Source: Actinospineispora acaciae DSM 45401 (lineage in GTDB: Bacteria; Actinomycetota; Actinomycetes; Mycobacteriales; Pseudonocardiaceae). Taken from it: a stretch of DNA of 64,000 bases. Under the pieces are notes generated by a model. That model was not told the origin of the DNA. It was given only the letters and a program-made list of their open reading frames with translations, and searched no databases. Location: assembly GCF_000620785.1 (NCBI RefSeq), contig NZ_JIAI01000002.1, positions 428,110 to 492,109 on the forward strand. The letters are read 5' to 3'. The position numbers were made by a program, and so were the translations under genes. Below are positions 18,323 to 26,919 of this stretch, piece after piece (position 1 is the stretch's first letter; every line of letters begins with the position of its first letter).

Positions 18323-19054
18323 TCAGGTGAGCAGTTGGCCGCCGTCGACCTGGAGCACGGCGCCGGTGATGTGGCGGGCCTCGTCGGAGGCCAGGAAGGC
18401 CACGGCGGGGGCGATGTCGGTGACCTGTGCGATGGTGCCGAGGGGGATGCGGGCCTCCCAGCGCCGGCGGGCCTCGGGGTTGGTGGTGAGGCGCTCGGTC
18501 ATGGGGGTGACGACCGGGCCGGGGGCCACGGCGTTGACGCGGATGCCGTGCGGGGCCAGCTCGATGGCGGCCGAGCGGGTGAGCGCGTCGACGGCGGCCT
18601 TCGTCGCCTCGTAGTGGCCGAGGCCGGGCGTGGGCTGGCGGGCGCCGATCGAGGAGATGTTGACGATCGCGCCCCGGACGCCTTGGGTGAGCATGTGCGC
18701 GCCGACGGCCCTGGTCATCAGGAAGGTGCCCCGGAAGTTCACCCGCACGCAGTTGTCGAACGTGGCCACGTCCAGCTCGACCAGGGCGCCGGCGCCGCCG
18801 CTCAGGCCGGCGTTGTTGACCAGCACGTCGACGGTGCCGAAGCGGTGCTCCAGCTCGGCGATCGCGGCGTCGACCGAGGCGGCGTCGGCGACGTCGAGGG
18901 CCATGTGGTCCGCGCCGATCCGGTCGGCCACGTCCTTGGCGCGGTCGGTGGCGCGGTCGGCGAGTATCACGCGGTCGTTGCGGGCGAGGAATGCCTCGGC
19001 GACGGCCCGGCCGATGCCGCCGGCGCCTCCGGTCACCACGACTGTCCTGGGCAT
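18323..19054 (-). CDS. Short-chain dehydrogenase/reductase (SDR), classical type
   Basis: 243 residues, the normal length for a classical SDR. TGGAGGIG cofactor motif at about residues 8-15, NNAG at about 87-90, catalytic Ser in NISSIG, and YEATK (Tyr-x3-Lys). The acidic residue in ILADRAT points to NAD. The C-terminus ITGAVLQVDGGQL is typical. It diverges from the second aldo-keto reductase, and a perfect operator dyad lies in the 66-bp gap. Likely a ketone/alcohol interconversion in the regulated pathway; the substrate is not apparent. Confidence 0.8.
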   Translation of the reverse strand: MPRTVVVTGGAGGIGRAVAEAFLARNDRVILADRATDRAKDVADRIGADHMALDVADAASVDAAIAELEHRFGTVDVLVNNAGLSGGAGALVELDVATFDNCVRVNFRGTFLMTRAVGAHMLTQGVRGAIVNISSIGARQPTPGLGHYEATKAAVDALTRSAAIELAPHGIRVNAVAPGPVVTPMTERLTTNPEARRRWEARIPLGTIAQVTDIAPAVAFLASDEARHITGAVLQVDGGQLLT

Positions 19055-19078
19055 GGGCCTCCCAACGGCGGGTTCTGG

Positions 19079-19092
19079 TCTACGATCGTAGA
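19079..19092. promoter_or_regulatory. TCTACGATCGTAGA perfect palindromic operator, site B
   Basis: This 14-bp sequence equals its reverse complement and lies between the divergent SDR (start 19054) and aldo-keto reductase (start 19121) genes. Its right half forms TAGAAT, a good -10 for the rightward gene. It is the best-symmetry member of the five-site set. Confidence 0.7.
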
Positions 19093-19120
19093 ATAAAATC
19101 GCATGTCAAGGGGGCGCGAC

Positions 19121-20068
19121 ATGGAACAGGTACCCGCCGGACGGCTCGGGTCGGGCGGCACCTCGCTGTTCGGGCTGGGGTCGTGGAACACCTGGGACCG
19201 GATGGCGTTCGACGACGTGGTCGCGTTGATCCGGTATTGCCTGGACGTGGGTGTCACGCTTTTCGACGTCGCGCATTACAACATGGGTCCGCATGCCGAG
19301 CAGTCGCGTACCGATCTCATTTTCGGGTCCGCGATACGGGAGGCCGGCGTGTCCCGCGACGAGTATCAGTTGTGCGGAAAGCTCTGGTTGTGGGAATACC
19401 CGACGGTGAGTTTCGCCGACCAGATGTCGACGTCGCTGGACCGGATCGGGGTGGACCGGGCCGACGCGGTGGTGGTCGGTGACTACCGCGAGCGGCCGGA
19501 CATCCCTCGGATCGTCACCGACGTCGCCGACCTGATCCGGGCCGGGCGGTTCGACGGCTGGGGGGTGAACAACTGGAAGGCCGCCGACCTGGACCTCGCC
19601 ATCGAGTTCGCCGAAAGGGAAGGGCTCACGCCGCCGGAATTCGCCCAGCTCAAGTACAGCGTCGCGCGGCGGTCGATGGCCGAGGGCAGCGCATACGGCG
19701 CGCATTTCGCCGCCGGAAGGCTCGCATTGCAGGCATCCGACGTGTTCGAGGGCGGGATCCTGGTCGGGAAGGCATTTCCGACGCGCAAGATCGGCGCCGA
19801 CCCCGGCGGGATCCGGGAGTCGATACGGGAGGCTGCCGGCGCGGTCGCGGAGATCGCCGCGCGGTTCGGCGCGTCCCCGGCGCAGGCGGCCGTCGCGTTC
19901 TGTCTCGGGCACCCGGCGGTGGGGAACGTGCTGTTCGGCGTCACCAGCCGGGAGCAGTTGGACGACAACCTGGGTGCGTTGGCGTTGTGGCGCGAGCACG
20001 GGCGCGAGCTGCGGGCGGCGCTGGAGGAGCTCTGGCTCGACCGGGCGGTGCGGTCCGACGGCGGGTAG
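19121..20068 (+). CDS. Aldo-keto reductase family oxidoreductase (copy 2)
   Basis: 315 residues, paralogue of the AKR at 16117-17088 (shared GWGVNNW, QLKYSVARRSM, ASDVFEGGI, DPGGIRE). Asp/Tyr in LFDVAHYN and Lys in CGKLWLWEYP are kept. The usual catalytic His is again replaced (VVVGDYRE), so this looks like a distinct AKR branch. Start ATG at 19121 follows AAGGGGG at a good distance; an in-frame ATG at 19103 has none. The gene has its own operator (site B) and is followed by a TetR gene 54 bp downstream on the same strand. Confidence 0.75.
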   Translation: MEQVPAGRLGSGGTSLFGLGSWNTWDRMAFDDVVALIRYCLDVGVTLFDVAHYNMGPHAEQSRTDLIFGSAIREAGVSRDEYQLCGKLWLWEYPTVSFADQMSTSLDRIGVDRADAVVVGDYRERPDIPRIVTDVADLIRAGRFDGWGVNNWKAADLDLAIEFAEREGLTPPEFAQLKYSVARRSMAEGSAYGAHFAAGRLALQASDVFEGGILVGKAFPTRKIGADPGGIRESIREAAGAVAEIAARFGASPAQAAVAFCLGHPAVGNVLFGVTSREQLDDNLGALALWREHGRELRAALEELWLDRAVRSDGG

Positions 20069-20088
20069 CGGTTATAGCGGACGACCGG

Positions 20089-20105
20089 TCGTATAGTTTG
20101 TACGA
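20089..20105. promoter_or_regulatory. TCGTA-N7-TACGA dyad before the tetR-type gene
   Basis: Inverted 5-bp arms TCGTA (20089-20093) and TACGA (20101-20105) enclose a candidate -10 TATAGT, 18 bp ahead of the regulator ATG. This is a likely autoregulatory site, distinct in sequence from the TCTAC dyads. Confidence 0.45.
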
Positions 20106-20122
20106 AAACGGGAGGACAGACG

Positions 20123-20743
20123 ATGGGCGCGCGGGCGGGCACGGTCGACCAACGGCTGGTGCGGGGCGCGCGGACCAGGCGGACCATCGCGCGCCGCGCC
20201 GCCGACATGGCCTCGGTGGAGGGGCTCAACGGGCTGAGCATCGGCCGGCTGGCCACCGACCTCGGGCTGAGCAAGAGCGGCGTGCAGACCCTGTTCGGGA
20301 CCAAGGAGCGGCTGCAGGTCGCCGCCGTCGAGTCCGCGCGCGAGACGTTCCTGGACGCGGTCGTGCGGCCCGCGTCGGAGGCGCCGCGCGGCGTTGCTCG
20401 GCTGCGGGCGCTGATCGAGCGCTGGATCGCCTACGTGGAGGCGCCGGTGTTCCCCGGCGGCTGCTTCTGGGCGGCGAACCTGGCCGAGTTCGACGGCCGG
20501 CCGGGCGAGGTGCGCGACGTCCTGTTCGGCTACCACCGGGACTGGCGCGCGCTCATCGCCGGCGAGCTGCGCGAGGCCGTCCGCGCCGGGGAGATCGCCG
20601 AGCCGGACGTCGAGCTGGCGGCGTTCCAGATCGTCGCCGTGCTCCTGGCCGCGAACACCGGCCTGCGGCTCGGCGGCGACGGCGGTGCCGACGTGGACAT
20701 GGCCCGCCGCGTCGTCGACGGGTTCCTCACGCCACCGGGCTGA
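20123..20743 (+). CDS. TetR/AcrR-family transcriptional regulator
   Basis: 206 residues. N-terminal helix-turn-helix: TRRTIARRAADMASVEGLNG, then IGRLATDLGLSKSGVQTLF. The ligand-binding part includes APVFPGGCFWA, as in TetR_C_16-like proteins. GGGAGGAC precedes the ATG. A TCGTA-N7-TACGA dyad upstream suggests autoregulation. The gene lies immediately left of the first 35-bp repeat that bounds the NACHT cassette, so its original downstream neighbour was probably the end of the importer permease gene. Confidence 0.8.
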   Translation: MGARAGTVDQRLVRGARTRRTIARRAADMASVEGLNGLSIGRLATDLGLSKSGVQTLFGTKERLQVAAVESARETFLDAVVRPASEAPRGVARLRALIERWIAYVEAPVFPGGCFWAANLAEFDGRPGEVRDVLFGYHRDWRALIAGELREAVRAGEIAEPDVELAAFQIVAVLLAANTGLRLGGDGGADVDMARRVVDGFLTPPG

Positions 20744-20749
20744 GCCGGT

Positions 20750-20784
20750 TACGCCGCCGCGTCCCAGCGGGCGGAGCGTTGGTG
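20750..20784 (+). repeat. 35-bp direct repeat, left copy (NACHT cassette boundary)
   Basis: This 35-bp stretch is identical, in the same orientation, to 23045-23079. Read on the minus strand it encodes HQRSARWDAAA followed by TAA, that is, the last eleven codons of the permease gene whose intact 3' end is the right copy. It therefore looks like a duplicated gene end rather than a chance repeat. Confidence 0.85.
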
Positions 20785-20949
20785 GCTCCTGAGGTCGCTC
20801 GGTGGCCTGGGTCCGCACCGTGAAGACCGCCTCGAGGGCGGGCTCGAGACCGGAAGGCCGGGCGACGCGCGGATGCGCCACCCGGCTTACCCAGGCGCCT
20901 ACTGGCCGAGCCTGGTGGCGCTGGTCCGGGCCTGTTATGGGAGATTCGG
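20785..20949 (+). other. Leader region of the NACHT gene inside the repeat-bounded segment
   Basis: 165 bp with no convincing gene. It presumably carries the promoter of the NACHT gene; a GGGAG just before 20950 is the probable ribosome-binding site. No integrase, terminal inverted repeat or recognisable recombination site was seen. Confidence 0.4.
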
Positions 20950-23022
20950 GTGGTGCGCCGGACGACTGCCCTCCCGATCTTCCTGGGAGCGCTGGGTCTG
21001 GCCTTGCTCGCGATTGCCGAGAATGTCGCGGCGGACAAGTTGCCGGCCGCCTGGGAGCCCTATCTGTGGATTGCGTGGCCGGTAGTCGGCTTGGGAGCGG
21101 TGGCGACGACCGTCATCGGCCTGCGTGCGACGAGGAGGACGTCGAACGAGGCTCGCGTCGTTCCGGCGGCGGTCCGCGACGCGCTGATCTCCCGGGTGCG
21201 CGAGTACTGGGTCGACGGTGTTCTGCACGCGTCACTGTGGAACGCCGCCCGGATCAGGCTGGGTATGAACGTGCAGGAGAACGCCCCGCACCCCTGGGGT
21301 CTCCGCACCGCGGGTCCGGGCGCGGAGCCGCGAACAGTCGCGCCCAGCACCTCGATCGTCGAGGTCTTTGATGAAAGCGACAAGCTGCTTCTCATCTTGG
21401 GGGAGCCGGGCGGGGGTAAGACCACGATGTTGCTCGAGCTGGCCGAGCAACTCCTGGGACGCGCCGGCGCCGCCGCGCAGCCGGTTCCGGTGGTATTTCC
21501 ACTGGCCTCATGGGCATCGGCGCAGCCGCTCGATGAGTGGATGGCCGATGAGCTGTCGGCTCGATACGACATTCCGCCGAGGTGGTCACGCACGCTGGTG
21601 ATGGGCGAACAGCTCATCCCACTGCTGGACGGTCTGGACGAGGTCGACCCGGACGACCGTGCCCAATGCGCCAAGGCGATCAACGCCTACCGTGCGGAAC
21701 ACGGCGCCACCCGTGTCGTGGTGTGCTGCCGCGCGGACGACTACCGAAGGCTCGACGCCAAGGTGGACAGCTACGCGACCGTGACCATTCAGCCGTTGCG
21801 TCCCGATCAGGTGGAACGCTTTCTGGTGGACGCGGGTGAGGCGGCCAGAGGTGTGCGCGTCGCGCTCACCGCCGAGCCGGCGCTCTGGGAGCTGCTGGAG
21901 TCACCGCTGCTGCTCAGCGTGTTCGTGCTGACCTACGCCGACTCACGGGTGGAGCCGGGTGACCTGGCTGCTGGTCGGCGCGATCGGCTGTACTCCGCCT
22001 ATGTCCACAGGCAGTTGCGTGGTGGCCAGCCGGACGGGCGCGAGCCGGGGCAGAGCATTCGCCGGCTGGCCTTCCTGGCAAGCATGGGAGAAGTGGTCGA
22101 CCTGGAACTTGTCCCCACCGCATTCCGGTCGTGGACGCAGGGGGGATGGTGGTCGACGCCGAACGGGTTGGCGTTGACGGTCTGCATGCTGGTCGGCTCC
22201 GGAGCGTTGGGTGGCGTCGCGGGCGCCCTGCTCGGCTGGGGTGGTGCCGTGGGAGGCTGCTTGCTCGGGGGTGCTATTGGTACCTGCGGGGCGCCGGCTC
22301 AGCCGCGCGACGAGTTCGGTTGGAGGTTCGTCGGGATCATCCTGATCGGCCTGATAGCTCCCCAAATCCTCTTCTGGGGAAATTCGCCGGAATGTCATGA
22401 CATCGTGTGGGTGGGACCGAGTTTCACCTATCCTCCGTCGACGACCGGACCGGCAATGCCGACGTTCACGCCAGGGCACTATGCATGCAACTCCTGGGTT
22501 GGCCTGTTCTACTTGGTGCCTTGGATTATCGTCGCTTATGTAACTGCATTAGTCATCTTTCTCGCCCGCGTTGGCGGGGCCGCGAAGTCAAGTCGGCCTC
22601 GATGGAAGATGCCGGGTCCGACGGCGTGCGCGGCGGCTCGGAGTGGGTTGCGAACCGCCGCACTGGCCGGGGTCCTCGCTCCCATTCTGCCCGCGGTGGT
22701 CGTCGCGTTGACGGTGTCCGGGGAGGTAGGCATCCGGTTCGCCGGCGTTGTCGCCGTCGCCGCGGTTCTTGGGCCGATCTGTTTCGGGGGGTACGCGCTC
22801 GTGGAGCAGGTAATCGCATACTGGATTCTGCGTAAGCATGGCCTGCTGCCTACACCGCTGCGCCCGTTTCTCGACTATGCGACCTCGTGTCTGCTGCTTC
22901 GTCGGATCGGCGAGGACTATGTGTTCGTGCACCGCGAACTTCAGCTGCATTTCAGACACGTGTGGCTCGAGACGCGCGGCGAAGAAGTGAGGTCACTTCG
23001 CCGCGCGAACGACTTTCGGTGA
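20950..23022 (+). CDS. NACHT-family NTPase with N- and C-terminal membrane segments
   Basis: 690 residues, GTG start. Two hydrophobic helices at the N-terminus (ALPIFLGALGLALLAIAE and the region near 40-57), a NACHT domain with Walker A GEPGGGKTT (about residues 154-162) and Walker B LIPLLDGLDEV, and a helical region ending near PGQSIRRLAFLAS. About six membrane helices follow, then the tail YVFVHRELQLHFRHVW, as in other actinobacterial membrane NACHT proteins. NACHT proteins are STAND switches, and bacterial ones include anti-phage proteins; the role here is not shown. It contains a TTA leucine codon (22549-22551) and visibly less GC-biased codons around 22370-22570. The gene is bracketed by the 35-bp repeat. 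Confidence 0.8.
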   Translation: MVRRTTALPIFLGALGLALLAIAENVAADKLPAAWEPYLWIAWPVVGLGAVATTVIGLRATRRTSNEARVVPAAVRDALISRVREYWVDGVLHASLWNAARIRLGMNVQENAPHPWGLRTAGPGAEPRTVAPSTSIVEVFDESDKLLLILGEPGGGKTTMLLELAEQLLGRAGAAAQPVPVVFPLASWASAQPLDEWMADELSARYDIPPRWSRTLVMGEQLIPLLDGLDEVDPDDRAQCAKAINAYRAEHGATRVVVCCRADDYRRLDAKVDSYATVTIQPLRPDQVERFLVDAGEAARGVRVALTAEPALWELLESPLLLSVFVLTYADSRVEPGDLAAGRRDRLYSAYVHRQLRGGQPDGREPGQSIRRLAFLASMGEVVDLELVPTAFRSWTQGGWWSTPNGLALTVCMLVGSGALGGVAGALLGWGGAVGGCLLGGAIGTCGAPAQPRDEFGWRFVGIILIGLIAPQILFWGNSPECHDIVWVGPSFTYPPSTTGPAMPTFTPGHYACNSWVGLFYLVPWIIVAYVTALVIFLARVGGAAKSSRPRWKMPGPTACAAARSGLRTAALAGVLAPILPAVVVALTVSGEVGIRFAGVVAVAAVLGPICFGGYALVEQVIAYWILRKHGLLPTPLRPFLDYATSCLLLRRIGEDYVFVHRELQLHFRHVWLETRGEEVRSLRRANDFR

Positions 23023-23043
23023 CGAGCTCAGTATCCTCGGGCA

Positions 23044-23910
23044 CTACGCCGCCGCGTCCCAGCGGGCGGAGCGTTGGTGCCACACCAGCACCAGCACGAT
23101 CACCACCAGCGGCAGCACGCCCCGGTAGACGCTCAGCGACGGGAACGAGCTGAGCAGGCCCTGCAGCGCGCCGAGCCCGAGCCCGCCGAGGAGGGTGCCC
23201 CAGAAGCTGTGGAACGCGCCGATCAGGGCGGCGGCGAACGCCCAGGTGATGAGCAGGCTCAGGTTGTTGAAGTCGTTCTGGAAGCTGGGCGCCACCACCA
23301 TCATGGCCAGCGCGGTCGCGGCGCCGGTGAGCATCCAGACGATCGCCGCCAGCCGGGGCGCGGCCACCCCGACCAGCTGGGCGGTGCCCGGCCGCGACGC
23401 CAGCGCGCGCAGTTGCAGCCCGGTGTGGGTGCGCGCCAGCAGCACCATCGGCACCACCGTGAACACCACCGCCAGCCCGCACACGATCAGGACCGTCCAC
23501 ACCACCGTGACGCCGGCGACGGTGAAGGCCGGGTGGGCGAACGGGTCGGGGAAGTTGTGCGGGTGGGCGGCGCCGAACGCCATCCCGCCGATCCCGAGCA
23601 GCGCGGTGAACAGCACCACCGTGACCGCCGCCTTCACCTCCTCCTTGCCGGCGGCGAAGAACCGGGTCATCACCAGGCCGATCGCCCCGTGCGCCAGCGC
23701 CCCGACGACCAGCCCGACCAGCACCGCGACCACCAGCGGCACGCCCTGTTCGTAGAGCAGCACCATGGCGAACGCGCCGAACGCCCCGACCGAGGCCTGG
23801 GTGAAGTTGACGACGGCCACGAACCGGTAGGTCAACAATGTGCACAGGCCGAGCAACGCGAACGCGCCGCCGCCGACCAGGCCGGCGATCGCGGTGGACA
23901 ACTGCAGCAT
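23044..23910 (-). CDS. Liv-type ABC importer permease (LivH-like)
   Basis: 288 residues, about eight hydrophobic helices, with the motif VNFTQASVGAFGAF near the N-terminus as in LivH-type permeases. It is last in the importer operon, 15 bp after the binding-protein gene. The final eleven codons and stop region are duplicated 2.3 kb away at 20750-20784. The nearby degradative genes share the importer's operator type, so the cargo is more likely their substrate than a branched amino acid. Confidence 0.8.
   Translation of the reverse strand: MLQLSTAIAGLVGGGAFALLGLCTLLTYRFVAVVNFTQASVGAFGAFAMVLLYEQGVPLVVAVLVGLVVGALAHGAIGLVMTRFFAAGKEEVKAAVTVVLFTALLGIGGMAFGAAHPHNFPDPFAHPAFTVAGVTVVWTVLIVCGLAVVFTVVPMVLLARTHTGLQLRALASRPGTAQLVGVAAPRLAAIVWMLTGAATALAMMVVAPSFQNDFNNLSLLITWAFAAALIGAFHSFWGTLLGGLGLGALQGLLSSFPSLSVYRGVLPLVVIVLVLVWHQRSARWDAAA
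23045..23079 (+). repeat. 35-bp direct repeat, right copy (3' end of the permease gene)
   Basis: Identical over 35 bp to 20750-20784, offset by 2295 bp. This copy is the native 3' end of the permease reading frame (stop TAG at 23046-23044, against TAA in the left copy). Confidence 0.85.
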
Positions 23911-23925
23911 TTCTCTGCTCCGCTC

Positions 23926-25113
23926 TCAGCCCGCGGCCTTGGGCAGGGTGAAGAAGTCGCTGTTCAGCGTTTCCCAGCTGCCGTCCTTCACCTTGACCAT
24001 TTTGATGGCCTGGTTCGGGGCGTGCGACTTCCCCGGCCCGAACACCAGCGGCGAGCCGACCATGGGAATGGAGTACGGAGTGCCGGCGCGCAATGCCTTG
24101 GTGACGGACTCGCGGGTGATCGGGCCCTGGATGGACTTCAGCACCGCGATGATCCAGTCGGCGGCCACATAGGCGCCCTGGGTGAACGCGGTCTGTTTCA
24201 CCTTTCCCCGCTCGGCGGCCGCGCGCCAGCCGGCGTTGGCCGAGCTCTGCGCGGTGTAGGGCTCGAACTCACTGGCCAGGTACACCTTCATGCCCAGCGG
24301 TGAGGACGCCTGGGCCAGCTCGGCGGAGTAGGAGGAGGCGTCGAACAGGAAGTCGACGTTCTGCATTCCCTGGTTCTGCGCGGCCTTCAGTACGGAAAGC
24401 CCGACGGTGTCGGCGCCGTTGCGGAACAGCGCGTCGCAGCCGGCGTCCTTGGCGCGCAGCAGGTACGGGGTGAAGTTGGCCTCGGTGAGCGGCAGGCTGT
24501 CGTCCATCAATGCCGGCTGTTGGCCGGTGATCGCCGTCCATTGTTTCACCGCTTCGAGCTGTGCCTGTTTCGAACCGGGGGTGGCGGCCAGGAAGATGCA
24601 GATCTTCTTGTCGTTCAGGAACTTGGACGCGTAGTAGAGGTCGGCCGTGATGGAGGTGAACGGGCCGATGTTCACCGGCGTGATGTTCGGGCTGGTGAAG
24701 CAGAACGGGTCGGCGCCGATCGCCACCACCGAGAGCAGCTCCTGCTGCTGGTAGTAGCCGTGGTTGGTGCCGCAGTCCACGAAGCTGGTCGAGCCGACCA
24801 TGGCGACCACGTCCTTGTCGACGTAGTCGCGGGCCAGCCTGGCCGCCTCGGTGGGGCTGCCGGTGTCGTCGCCCGAGAGGTACTCGATGGTGCGGCCGTT
24901 GATCCCGCCGCGCGCGTTGACCTCGTCGAACACCGTCTGGATCATCTTCTGCGCGTCGTTGCCGAACGGCTGCGGGGACAGCGTGAACAGCCCGCCCAAC
25001 CTGATCGGCCCGGTGTCGCCGCCCGAACCGCCCGAGCCGCAGGCGGCGAGCAGCAGCGCCGCGACCAGCGCCAGCGCGGTGCCGGCCGCCCGCCTCTTCG
25101 CGTTCGTGACCAC
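23926..25113 (-). CDS. Liv-type ABC importer substrate-binding lipoprotein
   Basis: 395 residues. A lipobox LLLAACGSGG (Cys near residue 25) follows a hydrophobic signal sequence, so the mature protein is a membrane-anchored periplasm-like receptor. The body matches the LivJ/LivK fold: IRLGGLFTLSPQPFGNDAQK, NARGGINGRTIEY, VAMVGSTSF. It lies between the permease/ATPase fusion gene and the LivH-like gene. The ligand cannot be read from sequence. Confidence 0.85.
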   Translation of the reverse strand: MVTNAKRRAAGTALALVAALLLAACGSGGSGGDTGPIRLGGLFTLSPQPFGNDAQKMIQTVFDEVNARGGINGRTIEYLSGDDTGSPTEAARLARDYVDKDVVAMVGSTSFVDCGTNHGYYQQQELLSVVAIGADPFCFTSPNITPVNIGPFTSITADLYYASKFLNDKKICIFLAATPGSKQAQLEAVKQWTAITGQQPALMDDSLPLTEANFTPYLLRAKDAGCDALFRNGADTVGLSVLKAAQNQGMQNVDFLFDASSYSAELAQASSPLGMKVYLASEFEPYTAQSSANAGWRAAAERGKVKQTAFTQGAYVAADWIIAVLKSIQGPITRESVTKALRAGTPYSIPMVGSPLVFGPGKSHAPNQAIKMVKVKDGSWETLNSDFFTLPKAAG

Positions 25114-25122
25114 GTGGCCTCC

Positions 25123-26919
25123 TCAGTTGCCGACCGGGGTGCGCCCGGGGGAAGGTGCCTCGGCGGACCCCAGGTACGCCCGCACGACCTCGGGGTCGGC
25201 GAGCACGGACTCCGGGTCGCCGTGCGCGATCACCCGTCCGAAGTCGATGACGATCAGGGACTCGCAGGCCAGCCGGACCAGCTCCAGGTCGTGCTCGACC
25301 AGCAGCACGCTGGTGCCGGTGCGCTCCGGGATCTGGGCGATCCGCCCGCCCAGCAGCCGCCGTTCGCGCGCGCCCTGGCCGGCGGCGGGCTCGTCGAGCA
25401 GCAGCATGGACGGGCGGCCGGCGACCAGGCCGGCGACCTCCAGCATCCGCCGGCTGCCCACGTCCATCGTCCCGATCGGCAGGTGCGCGGGTGGGCACCC
25501 GAACCAGTCGAGGTACTCGGCCAGCTCGTCGGCGTGCGGGGTACGGCCGGCGGCGGTGGACACGAACCTGCCGGCGGTGAGCGTCGGCGGCACCCGGAGC
25601 TGCTGGAAGCTGCGGCGCAGGCCGGCCCTGGCGCGGCGGTGCGGCGGCCCGGTGATCGGCTTGCCGTCCAGGAACACCGAGCCGGTGCACGGCGTGAACC
25701 CGGTGGCCGCGTTGATCAGCGTGGACTTGCCGGCGCCGTTCGGGCCGATCAGGCCGACCACCGAGCCCTTGGGCACGGCGAAGCTCACGTCGTCCACGGC
25801 GGTGACGGTGCCGAAGCGGACGGTCAGGTCGCGGATCTCCAGCGCGGTCGGTCGGTCGTGGTCCCCGGCGGCGTCCGGTCGGGGGGTCCGGGGGGTCACG
25901 GTGGCCGGCGGTCGGGCAGCGGTGGTGTGTTGGCGGGCGAGCTTGGCCTGCCGGCGGGCGCGGATGATCTCGCTCTGCCCGAGCTGGCCCCTGCCCTCCG
26001 CGATGACCAGCACCGCGAGCACGCCGAACAGGACCTTCACGTACGCCTGCGGGACGTGCACGGCGTCCATCAGCACCGGCATCAGCGCGCCGGTCAGGCC
26101 GGCGATCACCGCCGCGTCCCAGTGCCGGACGCCGATCACCACGGCGATCGCGAAGTACGTCAGCGAGATCTGCGAGGAGAACGCGGTCGGCGTGGTGGAC
26201 CCGGCCTGGCCGACCAGCAGCGCGCCGCCGACGCCGCCGATGAACGCGCTGACCGCGAACGCCGCCAGCTTGCCGCGCGCCACGTTGGTGCCGTGCGCGG
26301 CGGCGCCCCGCTCGGAGTAGCGCAGCTCCAGCCAGGACGCCCCGAGCCGGGAGCGGTCCAGCAGCGCCAGCGCCACGAACAGCAGCGCCACCACGATCAC
26401 CGCGAACCTGAAGTAGCCGCCGTCGCTGGTGAACCCGGCCGGACGGGTCACGAAGCTGAAGTTCTCCGCGCCCGGGTACTGCAGCGGCCCGAACACCACG
26501 TCGACCGCCGTGGCGAAGGTGAACGTGGCGATCGCCAGGTTCACCCCGCGCAGCCGCAGCGCCGGCAGCCCGATCAGCAGCCCGGCCGGCACGGCGGCCA
26601 GCCCCGCCAGCACCATCCAGGCAGCGAACCCGCCGGGCACCTCGGCGACGTTGCACCAGCCGACCACCCAGGCGCCGATCATCGCGAACGACATCTGGCA
26701 CAGCGAGATCACGCCCACCCGGCCGGTGATCACGCCCAGGCTCTGCATGATCGGGATCGCGACGACCCCGCTGGTGAGCAGGAAGATCCAGTAGTGGCCC
26801 AGGGTGGCCGGCACCACCAGCAACACCACGACCGTCACCGCCGCCGGCAAGGCCACCGCCCGCGCCACCCGCCGCCACGCCAGGGCCGGCTCGGGCTCAG
26901 CCGGCTCGTCGCGCGCCAT
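25123..26919 (-). CDS. Fused LivM-like permease and LivG-like ATPase of the importer
   Basis: 598 residues. Residues about 1-310 are a LivM permease (VGVISLCQMSFAMIGAW, LRLRGVNLAIATFTFATA). A linker rich in Pro/Thr/Arg leads to an ABC ATPase from about 350 with Walker A GPNGAGKST and Walker B SMLLLDEPAAG. The ABC signature reads TMDVGSRRMLEV, a departure from the usual LivG form (LPYGQQRRLEIAR-like). Permease-ATPase fusions are known in actinobacterial Liv systems. Start overlaps the end of the second ATPase gene by 23 bp, indicating coupling. Confidence 0.8.
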   Translation of the reverse strand: MARDEPAEPEPALAWRRVARAVALPAAVTVVVLLVVPATLGHYWIFLLTSGVVAIPIMQSLGVITGRVGVISLCQMSFAMIGAWVVGWCNVAEVPGGFAAWMVLAGLAAVPAGLLIGLPALRLRGVNLAIATFTFATAVDVVFGPLQYPGAENFSFVTRPAGFTSDGGYFRFAVIVVALLFVALALLDRSRLGASWLELRYSERGAAAHGTNVARGKLAAFAVSAFIGGVGGALLVGQAGSTTPTAFSSQISLTYFAIAVVIGVRHWDAAVIAGLTGALMPVLMDAVHVPQAYVKVLFGVLAVLVIAEGRGQLGQSEIIRARRQAKLARQHTTAARPPATVTPRTPRPDAAGDHDRPTALEIRDLTVRFGTVTAVDDVSFAVPKGSVVGLIGPNGAGKSTLINAATGFTPCTGSVFLDGKPITGPPHRRARAGLRRSFQQLRVPPTLTAGRFVSTAAGRTPHADELAEYLDWFGCPPAHLPIGTMDVGSRRMLEVAGLVAGRPSMLLLDEPAAGQGARERRLLGGRIAQIPERTGTSVLLVEHDLELVRLACESLIVIDFGRVIAHGDPESVLADPEVVRAYLGSAEAPSPGRTPVGN

